Below are positions 32,734 through 41,509 of a DNA stretch of 54,426 nucleotides, in pieces. The notes below the pieces were generated by a model that saw only the letters and a program-made list of their open reading frames with translations, had not been told where the DNA came from and did not search any database. Position numbers and translations under genes: made by a program. The stretch covers positions 1 to 54,426 of IMG/VR virus record IMGVR_UViG_3300042564_004473, one strand, 5' to 3'. The stretch is from a virus. Within the stretch, counting starts at the first letter, position 1. Each line of letters opens with the position of its first letter.

Positions 32734-32760
32734 ATAATAAATACTTATAATATATTTATT
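32734..32760. promoter_or_regulatory. Divergent pair of TATTTATT boxes
   Basis: On the minus strand TATTTATT (32743-32736) precedes the ATG at 32730; on the plus strand TATTTATT (32753-32760) precedes the ATG at 32774. Both flanking genes therefore carry the same box in their own direction. Confidence 0.5.
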
Positions 32761-32773
32761 GTTAAAAGAATTT

Positions 32774-33361
32774 ATGCTAAACCCAAAATTAAATAAAGGA
32801 GATAGAGTACTTTTACTTCATATGGAAGGTGAAATGATGTCACCTGGTAGTAAGGGTACCGTAACTGGTATGAGTAGAGACCCATTTGAAAAAGATGCGG
32901 TTATATATAATGTAAGGTGGGATGATGGGGGAAGTCTATCATTACTGTCGGTAACTGACGCTTGGAAAAAAATCGAAGAACCAATAAAAGAAAGTTTTGA
33001 ACACGCTAAATGGTTTATGAATAATAGAATAATTGTTGAGTGTTTTGATACTAGGTTTTTAGGCGAATTCTTAAAGAAGATTAAACAATCAGGTATTACA
33101 AATATGTTTGGAGCATCACCTTATTTATATATGGGTAGAGAAAGAATTGAAAACGAATTTAAATACCAAAATATTCATAATGAAGAGGCATTTGAGGAGG
33201 TGTTAGATATGGCGGACGAAGCTCAACACAAGATGATTAACGGAGTTATGAAAGTAATCGAGAAAGAGGATAAAGAAATTAGTGTTGAATTGGTTAACCG
33301 TTATATTAAAAGATATTCGTCTTTATTTTTGGATTACTGGATGAGACTACACTCGGCATAA
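32774..33361 (+). CDS. Protein with KOW/SH3-like N-terminal domain
   Basis: 195 residues from the ATG at 32774; the TTG five codons upstream lacks support. Residues 5-70 (LNKGDRVLLLHMEGEMMSPG ... SKGTVTGMSRDPFEKDA, VRWDDGGSLSLL) look like an SH3/KOW-like beta barrel. The rest is helical with DMADEAQHKMINGVMKVIEK. Possibly nucleic-acid or protein binding; unknown. Confidence 0.65.
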   Translation: MLNPKLNKGDRVLLLHMEGEMMSPGSKGTVTGMSRDPFEKDAVIYNVRWDDGGSLSLLSVTDAWKKIEEPIKESFEHAKWFMNNRIIVECFDTRFLGEFLKKIKQSGITNMFGASPYLYMGRERIENEFKYQNIHNEEAFEEVLDMADEAQHKMINGVMKVIEKEDKEISVELVNRYIKRYSSLFLDYWMRLHSA

Positions 33362-33383
33362 AAAAAAAGAGGGACAAGAAGTT

Positions 33384-33401
33384 AAAATAAATTACCAAGA
33401 T
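33384..33401 (+). repeat. 18-bp dispersed repeat, copy 2
   Basis: Exact match to 19576-19593. It lies in a 130-nt gap whose ends GAGGGA (33370) and TCCCTC (33416) could pair, bringing the repeat into a large loop. Confidence 0.6.
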
Positions 33402-33471
33402 ACTAAACCAAGAATTCCCTCTAATTAAGTTCTTTAAACAAAGATAAATAAACTATTTCAATCTGTAAAGA

Positions 33472-33483
33472 TATTTATAATAA
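33472..33483 (+). promoter_or_regulatory. TATTTATAATAA box (candidate late promoter)
   Basis: Exact 12-mer, 10 nt before the ATG at 33494. Confidence 0.55.
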
Positions 33484-33493
33484 AAAAACACAA

Positions 33494-34027
33494 ATGAATT
33501 CATATTTTTTAAACGTAACGAAAGAGGAGAAAGAAAATATCCTTGACAAACATAAGACATTATACGATGGATATGCCGTAAGATACGGACAACCTAGTAG
33601 TGAACAACCATTATATACTCAAGACTTTGCAAATGACAAAGAAGGAGTTACTATTAATTCTAAAGGGGAAGTGTCTAACTATTCTAATAAAATCTATATG
33701 AAAGAGTCTAAGAATGTTTGTAATGAATGTGGACTTTATGAAGAAGTTTGTGAATGTGGAAGTGAACAAGTTAAAGGTATTGGAGACAAATTTGATTATA
33801 CTGAACAAGGCGCTGGTGATGAGTATTTAAGAGTTGGTGAACAAGAAGAGGGTGACGAATATTTAATGATTGGTGAAGAGGATGATGATGAAGAAGAGGA
33901 AGCAGGATTCGTTGGTAAATCTGACTTAAATTTAGGTGAAGAAGAAGACGAAGAAGAGGAATATAAGATTATTGAGAAAGTTAACGAATCTTTAGATATG
34001 TTCAGAAGATTTAAAAAATATAACTAA
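33494..34027 (+). CDS. Leader-type acidic protein with Cys cluster
   Basis: 177 residues. The leader NVTKEEKENILDKHKTLYDG is the same type as at 2444. Residues 75-90 (CNECGLYEEVCECG) contain four closely spaced Cys that may bind zinc. Residues 105-160 are extremely acidic (GEEDDDEEEEAGF). The C-terminus VNESLDMFRRFKKYN resembles the C-terminal tail of the gene at 10616. It may be an internal head or scaffold-like protein; no family is recognised. Confidence 0.65.
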   Translation: MNSYFLNVTKEEKENILDKHKTLYDGYAVRYGQPSSEQPLYTQDFANDKEGVTINSKGEVSNYSNKIYMKESKNVCNECGLYEEVCECGSEQVKGIGDKFDYTEQGAGDEYLRVGEQEEGDEYLMIGEEDDDEEEEAGFVGKSDLNLGEEEDEEEEYKIIEKVNESLDMFRRFKKYN

Positions 34028-34078
34028 TTATAAACTTTTTAACAATTTTCAGATATTTTAATATAAAAATAGTTAATT

Positions 34079-34378
34079 ATGGAAATTGTTGAAATAATAT
34101 CATACTTTGTTAATCATTCTACAGATACTATAGATGTTAGATTTAGATTTAATAATGATGAAGAAGACGAAATCAGAGTCGATGTTATCGATTTAAAAGA
34201 ATCTGATGACTTTGGGTATACACTAATTGTGGAAGACTTTGATTTATTTATAGATGATGAAGATGAGGATGATAATAACCTCTTAGAAGATAATGTAGAT
34301 GAAATTGAACTACTAGCATTCCTCAACGAGTATTATCTAATTTACCCAGAAAAAGTTCCAAAAAAAGATTTATATTAA
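34079..34378 (+). CDS. Small very acidic protein
   Basis: 99 residues with an unusually high Asp/Glu content (FIDDEDEDDNNLLEDNVDEI). No recognised motif. It overlaps the convergent lipoprotein gene by 4 nt. Acidic small proteins in phages are sometimes DNA mimics, but nothing here tests that. Confidence 0.6.
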   Translation: MEIVEIISYFVNHSTDTIDVRFRFNNDEEDEIRVDVIDLKESDDFGYTLIVEDFDLFIDDEDEDDNNLLEDNVDEIELLAFLNEYYLIYPEKVPKKDLY

Positions 34379-34881
34379 GGACCTATCCTTGTTAAATGTA
34401 ACGTAATAGATTTATTATACCCTATTTGTGCATATCCCCAAGCTCCCGTACTTCGGAGAGTTATACTTTCTGCTTGGTCATCAACAATCTTAAACATCCT
34501 TCTAAAACCTTCACAATTGAAATCAAGATATCCTAAATCGTAATTTGAATTGTGATTGATTACTTCATAATAATATTGTTTAGTCCACATAGTAGAACCA
34601 GTTCCTGTTAATATCGGACACATTGAAATTATCGAATAATCTAAATGCCATTTAGTAGACCCTACTTTAATATTATCCATAGGAAATCGTTCCGATGGAT
34701 TAAAGTAAGTGTCACCGGGTAAATAAACAATATCGTTAGTCGAAACCGAGTTATTTATCTGACTATAAGTAATTTTATCAATCACATATTCACCACTTAG
34801 ACTTAATAACGTTGGTAATTCGTATTTTCTGCATGAACTTAATAAAAACAATAACGATAATATATAAACAAATCTTTTCAT
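34375..34881 (-). CDS. Lipoprotein
   Basis: 168 residues from the ATG at 34881; an ATG at 34914 would add 11 residues ahead of the signal. The signal MKRFVYILSLLFLLSSC carries a lipobox (Cys17). The mature part is beta-rich (SGEYVIDKITYSQINNSVST; YLDFNCEGFRRMFKIVDDQA) like a lipocalin-type Bacteroidota lipoprotein. It would sit in the host outer or inner membrane and might alter phage adsorption (superinfection exclusion), an inference from location only. Confidence 0.7.
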   Translation of the reverse strand: MKRFVYILSLLFLLSSCRKYELPTLLSLSGEYVIDKITYSQINNSVSTNDIVYLPGDTYFNPSERFPMDNIKVGSTKWHLDYSIISMCPILTGTGSTMWTKQYYYEVINHNSNYDLGYLDFNCEGFRRMFKIVDDQAESITLRSTGAWGYAQIGYNKSITLHLTRIGP

Positions 34882-34916
34882 AACTAATTGTAATAATTTT
34901 TTTTTAAAAATCAAAG

Positions 34917-34924
34917 TATTTATA
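34917..34924 (+). promoter_or_regulatory. TATTTATA box (candidate late promoter)
   Basis: TATTTATAGGTT ends just before the ATG at 34929. Confidence 0.45.
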
Positions 34925-34928
34925 GGTT

Positions 34929-35240
34929 ATGAGAACAGATATTGACTACTTAATTAATTTAATGGAAAGATATACTACATCTAAGTCAGTTAAAGAACTT
35001 GGTGAACAAGATGCCGAAACTCCTTCTGGAGGTTCGACAGGTGGAGGAAGTAAAAATAATGTCACAACTTGGGCGGGAACTGTTGGAGCTTCACTTAATA
35101 GAAGTGGACCTGCCAATCCAATCTCAAATAAACCAAGACCTGATAGAGTGGGTAGAACTGGACCCGCTAATCAAATTGGTAACACTAAATGGTCCGATAT
35201 TGTTAAATTAGGTAGAGGACCGGCAAATCAATTAACTTAA
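34929..35240 (+). CDS. Leader-type protein with GPAN repeats
   Basis: 103 residues. The start MRTDIDYLINLMERYTTSKS leads to VKELGEQ, a leader ending in L-G-E-Q. After a Gly/Ser linker, the motif R(S/T)GPAN or RGPANQ appears three times (about residues 58, 77 and 95). Two nt separate it from the next large leader gene, so they are coupled. Possibly a disordered internal head protein. Confidence 0.65.
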   Translation: MRTDIDYLINLMERYTTSKSVKELGEQDAETPSGGSTGGGSKNNVTTWAGTVGASLNRSGPANPISNKPRPDRVGRTGPANQIGNTKWSDIVKLGRGPANQLT

Positions 35241-35241
35241 T

Positions 35242-36924
35242 ATGAATAATAAAATACAAGAAGGATTTGAATCGATTGAAAGAGTTAAACTTTTAATGGG
35301 TTACTCATTATCAAAAACTTTAACGGAGAATGAAGAAAGTTTTCTAACAGAACAGTCTAAAAATGAAAATATACCCAAGTATATTAGTGATTTAGGGAGA
35401 AAGATGTATCAATCACAACATCCTGACGAAGTTTGGGACCCAAATGTAACTCAAAAACAATATAGTTTGGATAAACAAGGTAATACCATTACTAAAAATG
35501 TTAAAGTTGGAGGATTCGTTCCTTTAACTCCTGAAAATATGGGATTAAGAGGAACTCCTTTTGGATTCCATCCTGAAGAATACCCTGAATATTTAAAAAA
35601 AGTTGCTGAGATTAAGAAAAAAGTGTATAATTCAACAAATTGGTTTGAGGACAATACTGACAACAAAAGAAATCAAGAACTTGCCAAATTAAAATCTCAA
35701 TATTATCATCCTGATTTCCCTTCAGGAATAAAGAGACAAGATTATCTTGATTGGGTAAACGGAAAAAAAGAATTATCCGCACAACTAAGAAATGATTTGG
35801 ATTACTCTCGTAAATTATTTTCAGGGTCTTATCGGTCACCTAAAGATATGCCAAATTCTGATTATTTTTTAAATGTTCACAATCAAAATATTAAGAATGC
35901 GGAACTATCCAGAAACTCAAAAATTCTCACCGATTATAAAACAATGGGCGATTATATGGATGCTATATATGAATATGACCCATATAGTATTAAAGAAATT
36001 AATAAAAGTGCTCTTGATAAATGGTGGGATGATTATGGACTTCTCGCAGAATTTGCTCTTTGGATGTTAGCGGACTACGTAACAGGCGGTGTTGTTGCTT
36101 ATTTAACGGGACCTAGACAATTACTTGTGTTAGCAAGAGTAGTTAAATTTGCGGGTAGAGTTGGTTTACCGGTGGCGGTTGGTACTTATGATACAATTAA
36201 AAATGGTCATTTAACCGAAGAAGGTATTGTGGATTTTATGTTTGCGGTTTTACCTTGGGCTCATGCAAAATTTGGAATTAAATCAACACCATCCGTACAA
36301 TTAGTCGAATCTATTGTGAGTAAACAAGCGGGACTTAATTTAAAACTTACCCAAGACGTGAGAAAATATATGAAATTATTAACTCAAGAAGAAAAATCTT
36401 TATTTAGAGAAGTTACTAAATTAACTCAGAGTCAAAAGAAGAATGGTATTAAATGGGTTATTGATGAATTAAATAAAAAAGGATTAAAAGAAGTTTTAAG
36501 TACTGCTAATAAAATCAAGAGAAATACAAAAGACTTCATATTAAGACCAAAAGGTGAACTAATTAAACCTAGTAAATTAGTTAAAGCTGGTAAAATTGGG
36601 TTAACTATGGCAAAAGATTTAACAGGTTTTGAAATTGCAAAAGTGTTGGCTAGTAAATTAGGTTTATTAAATGCTGAGGAAAAAGAAAAAAAATTAGCAG
36701 ATGAATTTAATAAAAGAAAAGGACCTGAATTATTAATATTAATTGCAAATGTTATGGAAGTAATTAAAAGATACCCTTATTTAGATGCTGTTAGTATTAT
36801 TAAGAAATCGTTAAAACAACCTTATGCTAAAACAGAGGTAGAATCGATTGATATTATCAAGGGCAATGAGGATACTTTTAACGCATTCTTGGTGGACAAA
36901 AACGGTAACCCCGTTAAACGGTAA
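35242..36924 (+). CDS. Large leader-type protein with hydrophobic core
   Basis: 560 residues. The N-terminus ESIERVKLLMGYSLSKTLTE then SFLTEQSKNEN belongs to the EINEMKYLFGY-type leader, possible cut after F-L-T-E. Residues 270-345 are hydrophobic and Gly-rich (LLAEFALWMLADYVTGGVVA; GRVGLPVAVGTYDTIKNG), similar in character to the core at 6830. The C-terminal half is Lys-rich helical. A packaged membrane-active or tape-like cargo is possible; there is no tape-measure length. It starts 2 nt after its upstream neighbour. Confidence 0.7.
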   Translation: MNNKIQEGFESIERVKLLMGYSLSKTLTENEESFLTEQSKNENIPKYISDLGRKMYQSQHPDEVWDPNVTQKQYSLDKQGNTITKNVKVGGFVPLTPENMGLRGTPFGFHPEEYPEYLKKVAEIKKKVYNSTNWFEDNTDNKRNQELAKLKSQYYHPDFPSGIKRQDYLDWVNGKKELSAQLRNDLDYSRKLFSGSYRSPKDMPNSDYFLNVHNQNIKNAELSRNSKILTDYKTMGDYMDAIYEYDPYSIKEINKSALDKWWDDYGLLAEFALWMLADYVTGGVVAYLTGPRQLLVLARVVKFAGRVGLPVAVGTYDTIKNGHLTEEGIVDFMFAVLPWAHAKFGIKSTPSVQLVESIVSKQAGLNLKLTQDVRKYMKLLTQEEKSLFREVTKLTQSQKKNGIKWVIDELNKKGLKEVLSTANKIKRNTKDFILRPKGELIKPSKLVKAGKIGLTMAKDLTGFEIAKVLASKLGLLNAEEKEKKLADEFNKRKGPELLILIANVMEVIKRYPYLDAVSIIKKSLKQPYAKTEVESIDIIKGNEDTFNAFLVDKNGNPVKR

Positions 36925-36953
36925 TTAAACATATTTAGATTAAAAAAATTAAA

Positions 36954-39155
36954 ATGAAAAAAATAACGTTAACTGAAGAAATTGGAAGAATGTTTGAGAT
37001 AATGAATAATAATGAGGGTATGGTAATACTTGAATCTACTTTATTACTCGAACAAAATATTTTATCAGCGATAAAAGGTGCTGAAAAACTTTTAGGACCG
37101 ATAGGTGTTGGAAAAGCGGAAACATATTTAGAAAAAAATGCAGAATCTTTTGGGGAAAGATATTCAAAATTTTTTGAAAAAAATAATGTCAGTAAAAGTG
37201 GTAGAGAAACCTTAAGAAAATTTATTAAGGATGTTTCATCCGTTTCCCCCTCATTTGCCAAAAACTTTGTAACAAAAAATGAAACTTTTTTGGTTGAACT
37301 TGAACAAGAAAAGGGTACTAAAAAATTTAATGAAATAATAACATCTTCATTTGGTGAAAAAATATTAAATTCCTATAGAACATTACATCCTACTTCCTCT
37401 GTAGGTTCTAGAGCTGGTACGGCAACTCCGAAACCACCAAAGTCAAAACCACCAAAGTCAAAACAAAAATCAATACCAATACCTTCCGAATTAAAAGACT
37501 CTGAAGGTGTTAAAGATTTCCAAAAATGGTTAAATGATAATAAACCAGGATGGTTTAAAAATAAGGAAATGGAAATTGGTGGTGATAATAACTACGGTAG
37601 ATTTGGGAAATCCACAAGTAAAGCTTGGGAAACACACCAAATTGAATATTTAGAAAAGACAAAACCCCCTTCCGATTTAAGCACCAAAGAACAAATTCAA
37701 GACTTCCAAGATTGGATGGATTCTAAGCACCCTAATTGGATTGTAGATTCAGATGGTAAAGTCAGAAACTTATCACAAGGTAAGGGATGGGGTAAATATG
37801 ATATTAATACAAGTAAAGCATGGGAGAAATACGGAGAAAAATACAAAAAAACGTATGGAACTAGACAACGTATTAGGTCTGTCGATTTAAACAAGACCGG
37901 TATAGATAAGAAACCATTGGTAACTTCTAAAAAGTTATCATTACTTGAAAAAATCTTTGCAAGTGATACTGAAATTATAGGTGGAATAAGAAGATATTCT
38001 TTATTATTTTTAGATACTTTGACTAAAGTTATGAAGGGTGAGGAAGTCGTTATTGACGACATTTTCGGTAAGTTTATAACGGTGTTAGATAAATTAAAGG
38101 CGGGAGGTACATTAGCCGATAGTCAAACATATTTTAGAGATATTTCAATATCAATTAAAGCGTTACAGGATGGTAAAATAGATATTTACAGTACTTTTGT
38201 GAAGGATATTGAAGGTGTTTTAAAGAGTTCGAGGAAATACACTGAGGATGACATTGCTAAAGTAATTGAGCAATTAAAACAGAAAGATTTTGATGCTTTT
38301 AACCCTGAAAATACAAGTTGGTTACGTAGACTTTGGGGTGAAAGTAGTTGGAACAACTTTAGGAAAACGTTAATAGATAAAGACCTTAAATTGCGTCAAA
38401 AATTATTGGAGATTGTTAAAAGAGGAGCTATGGTATTAACTACAGGTGCTATAAAACTACCAAGTGAATATGCGAAACATATTATAGACAAAGGTGTGGG
38501 ACGTGGGATTACAGATATTTATTTAATAGCAACTTTCATAACTAAAGTTACGATGCCCATATTTTTGGCTACTATGGGAACATTATTCACAATGGTTAAA
38601 GGATTTTCTTCTGGATACCAAAACGAAGGTGTCGTTGAAGAATTTAAAGATAATCTTGAAGAACAATATAAGTCTGTATTTACTTTTGGTAATACTTTTT
38701 CAGAACTAACACTTCCTTCAATTATAGTTTCGGCAATAGTGCCTTTTCATTTTCATTGGTTTAATTTTCTCGGTTGGCTGAAAGATACTTTCGACAATCT
38801 AATTAACGGTAAAATATTTGAGTCATGGAATGAACAAGCAAAAAAATTTAAAGTAGCGCTTAAACAAGAATATGATAAAGGTATTAAAAAAGGAAAGGAG
38901 GAAAAGGATAAAATAGTATCTCGGGTGACTAATTATAAAGATAGTATCATTAATGTTAGAGATAGGAAAATTGAGGATTTACAAAATCAACTTAACAATC
39001 GTAATAACATAATTGATAACAGTGAAGCAGGATTTAGAGCGTGGTGTAAACTTAACAATTATAAATTTAAATCGTTTTCAAATTCTGTGGGAACAACTGA
39101 TGATGGTCAAGACTGGCCATGGAACAAAAACACAAATACCTTTGAACCGTATTAA
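36954..39155 (+). CDS. Large leader-type protein with two wall-binding-like modules
   Basis: 733 residues. The leader MKKITLTEEIGRMFEIMNNN then VILESTLLLEQ. Residues 180-235 and 242-300 are two copies of a module (GVKDFQKWLNDNKPGWF..., QDFQDWMDSKHPNWIVDSDG...) each ending K-W-G-K/Y-G-x-F/N-T-S-K-A-W-E, resembling a peptidoglycan-binding domain; a third copy is in the next gene. Residues 505-535 and 575-595 are hydrophobic (LIATFITKVTMPIFLATMGT). The C-terminal part is a coiled coil (KIEDLQNQLNNRNNIIDN). Likely a virion protein acting on the host envelope. Confidence 0.7.
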   Translation: MKKITLTEEIGRMFEIMNNNEGMVILESTLLLEQNILSAIKGAEKLLGPIGVGKAETYLEKNAESFGERYSKFFEKNNVSKSGRETLRKFIKDVSSVSPSFAKNFVTKNETFLVELEQEKGTKKFNEIITSSFGEKILNSYRTLHPTSSVGSRAGTATPKPPKSKPPKSKQKSIPIPSELKDSEGVKDFQKWLNDNKPGWFKNKEMEIGGDNNYGRFGKSTSKAWETHQIEYLEKTKPPSDLSTKEQIQDFQDWMDSKHPNWIVDSDGKVRNLSQGKGWGKYDINTSKAWEKYGEKYKKTYGTRQRIRSVDLNKTGIDKKPLVTSKKLSLLEKIFASDTEIIGGIRRYSLLFLDTLTKVMKGEEVVIDDIFGKFITVLDKLKAGGTLADSQTYFRDISISIKALQDGKIDIYSTFVKDIEGVLKSSRKYTEDDIAKVIEQLKQKDFDAFNPENTSWLRRLWGESSWNNFRKTLIDKDLKLRQKLLEIVKRGAMVLTTGAIKLPSEYAKHIIDKGVGRGITDIYLIATFITKVTMPIFLATMGTLFTMVKGFSSGYQNEGVVEEFKDNLEEQYKSVFTFGNTFSELTLPSIIVSAIVPFHFHWFNFLGWLKDTFDNLINGKIFESWNEQAKKFKVALKQEYDKGIKKGKEEKDKIVSRVTNYKDSIINVRDRKIEDLQNQLNNRNNIIDNSEAGFRAWCKLNNYKFKSFSNSVGTTDDGQDWPWNKNTNTFEPY

Positions 39156-39210
39156 TAATAAATTTTTATACTAAAACAATTATTATGAATAATTAAAATA
39201 TTTAATAAAT

Positions 39211-39921
39211 ATGATATCAGATAATATAACAAAAACAATAATGAGAAAAGTTCTACTTGAACAAAAAAACCCCAAATCAAAACAACCATTAAAGGGAGGA
39301 ACCTCATCACAAATACCTAAAGAACTTAAAGATGTTGAAGGAGTTAGAAAATTCCAAGATTGGTTAGATTCTAACCATGCAGGTTGGGCGAAAGGATATA
39401 AAAACAATATTATTAATAGAGGTAAAAATGGTCCTGGATATGGTACCTTTGGACCAAGAACAATTAAAGCGTGGAATAGTTATAAAAACGAGTATTTAAA
39501 GACATCAAATAGTGTTGAAACACCAAGTAATGATTCGACATCAAATTGGCAGGACGCATTTCCAAGTTGTGTGAAAGGATTAAAAGGTTTTTATAATCCA
39601 CAAAGTAATAGCTATTTCTCAGGTTTTGGTACCGATACCGAAGGTGTTCAATATCAAATAAATTATTTTTCACAAAAATTTAAAGCGGGTCAATTATGTA
39701 TTATTTATAATGACGGAGCATTTTTTGATAAAGGTTATTATAGTTGTACAACTAATAACCAACAAATAACGATTAAGACATTAAGTAGTTTATCAATAAC
39801 AGGTTCGGTAATTAATCCAGATTCTAAAGATATTGCATCGTCTAACCAAAATGATAAAGAGTTACCAAGTGGAGATGACACTTTAGATTATGATAGAGTA
39901 ACTAAAACAATAGGAATATAA
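39211..39921 (+). CDS. Leader-type protein with wall-binding-like module
   Basis: 236 residues. The leader NITKTIMRKVLLEQKN ends in L-L-E-Q. Residues 35-90 (KELKDVEGVRKFQDWLDSNH ... YGTFGPRTIKAWNSYKNEYL) are the same module found twice in the previous gene. The C-terminal half is beta-rich (SFSQKF-like strands, NDGAFFDKGYYSCTTNNQQI). It ends 2 nt before the next gene. Likely a virion protein. Confidence 0.7.
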   Translation: MISDNITKTIMRKVLLEQKNPKSKQPLKGGTSSQIPKELKDVEGVRKFQDWLDSNHAGWAKGYKNNIINRGKNGPGYGTFGPRTIKAWNSYKNEYLKTSNSVETPSNDSTSNWQDAFPSCVKGLKGFYNPQSNSYFSGFGTDTEGVQYQINYFSQKFKAGQLCIIYNDGAFFDKGYYSCTTNNQQITIKTLSSLSITGSVINPDSKDIASSNQNDKELPSGDDTLDYDRVTKTIGI

Positions 39922-39923
39922 TT

Positions 39924-41426
39924 ATGAAAAATAAAAGAAAAATTTTTGAACAATCGGAAGAATTAAAATCTCAAAATATGGATATGAGAAAATCTGTAGA
40001 ATCTGGTTGTTTTTCAAAAGAATCATATTCTTGGTTCACTATAGATGAAAATCAACCAAGAAAAACTAAAAGTGGTTTGGATGTTGTAACAGGTGTTAAT
40101 GAAAAGAAAGAGACTGTTTGGTTTTATTCTAATGGAACCGTTAAGAATCAAGTGACTAAAAAAGTTAAAACTTGGTTTTGTAAAAAAGAGTATACTACAC
40201 AACAACAACAAATTATAAATTATTTAGTAAATTCCGGTTATACAGATATTGAACCTGATGTTACAAGTCGTGAGCATGAGACCGAAAAAGATGTTAGAGT
40301 ATTTGAAAATGGTAAATATGCAAAATATTTCACAGTTTACACACCAATTTGGTTAGTAGGTGTTGCGAAAGCTAAACAGTTAAATCCTAAAGCTGCTCAA
40401 ACAACTACGTCAACATCACAACAAACAGGTGGTGATAATCCTCAAACAGAAGTAAAACCGGAATCAGTTAAGCAACTCGCTGATACGATTAAACAAAGTG
40501 CTAAACGTACTTCAAGAGAAGATTGTAGAGCTGCTATTATGACATTATATAAAGCGGATAAAAATCCTGGTATTACTTACTTCACAGATGATAATGACAT
40601 TATGTTATTTAAAACTACGGCAAAAAAATGTTCTCAACAAGGTATGAATTTTATAAAAGGGATTCTTGGTGTTGGAGATGAGTTAGATTATTTATTAAAT
40701 AAGAGAGGGAAGTTTGGACTTATGGAAAGTAAAAAAATGAACTTGAAAAGTATAATTAAAGAAAATTTAATTAAAACTCAAGAAAACAAAAATAGATTAT
40801 TACAAGAATCTAATATTGTTAAAACAAGATTAAATATAATTCTTGAAGGTAAAACATTTAAAACTAAGAGACAGGTTAATGACGTTTATGTTACAATCTT
40901 ATCTGAAATGATATACCTACACAAACAAGGATTTAATGAAGATATTATTGCCGAAAACGTTGATAACGTATTTGGAGCCTTAGGTAATATATTTGGAACC
41001 GGAATTAACGGAGTTATTGAAACCTTCAAAGAAAGAGGAGTTAATTATATCCTTGAAAAACTTGGACTTAGTAAAAATAATTTCTTAAAAAATTTCTTGG
41101 TAACCGCGTTAGCGAATACGGATATCAAGGATGTACCTAAATTATTTTCAGATTGTGATTTCTTAACTAAAAAAATATCAGAATCAATTCCTGAAGCATA
41201 TCTAAGAAAATTAGAATATGAAAAAGGAATGGGAAATATTTTTATGGATACGGTTAGAAATTCACTATATGATGTAATTAAAAATAGCGATTTCGCAGAT
41301 AAAGTAGAAAGTAGAATCTCAGGTATCGTTTGTCCGTTAGTTCAACAAATGAATAGTAAATTCTCAGACCACTTAAGCGGCATGAAATCTTCATTGATTT
41401 CAAATCCATTGAATATGCAATCTTAA
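39924..41426 (+). CDS. Large leader-type protein with internal leader-like segment
   Basis: 500 residues. The start MKNKRKIFEQSEELKSQ has a short leader, I-F-E-Q. Residues 15-145 contain a basic, Trp/Tyr-rich region, and 150-180 a Gln/Thr linker. Around residues 272-310 the stretch MNLKSIIKENLIKTQENKNR...LLQESNIVKTRLNIILEG repeats leader-like pieces, dividing the protein in two. The C-terminal half is helical (NVFGALGNIFGTGINGVIET). No function recognised. A bidirectional terminator follows. Confidence 0.7.
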   Translation: MKNKRKIFEQSEELKSQNMDMRKSVESGCFSKESYSWFTIDENQPRKTKSGLDVVTGVNEKKETVWFYSNGTVKNQVTKKVKTWFCKKEYTTQQQQIINYLVNSGYTDIEPDVTSREHETEKDVRVFENGKYAKYFTVYTPIWLVGVAKAKQLNPKAAQTTTSTSQQTGGDNPQTEVKPESVKQLADTIKQSAKRTSREDCRAAIMTLYKADKNPGITYFTDDNDIMLFKTTAKKCSQQGMNFIKGILGVGDELDYLLNKRGKFGLMESKKMNLKSIIKENLIKTQENKNRLLQESNIVKTRLNIILEGKTFKTKRQVNDVYVTILSEMIYLHKQGFNEDIIAENVDNVFGALGNIFGTGINGVIETFKERGVNYILEKLGLSKNNFLKNFLVTALANTDIKDVPKLFSDCDFLTKKISESIPEAYLRKLEYEKGMGNIFMDTVRNSLYDVIKNSDFADKVESRISGIVCPLVQQMNSKFSDHLSGMKSSLISNPLNMQS

Positions 41427-41480
41427 GGATTGTTTATTATAAAAGGTTAAAACTAAAGGGGGTAATTTTTTCCTGTGAAA

Positions 41481-41507
41481 AAGGAGTCGATTTCGACTCC
41501 TTTTTTC
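41481..41507. terminator. Bidirectional terminator
   Basis: AAGGAGTCG / CGACTCCTT 9-bp stem with T tract on each strand, between the convergent leader gene and clpP. Confidence 0.85.
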
Positions 41508-41509
41508 TT

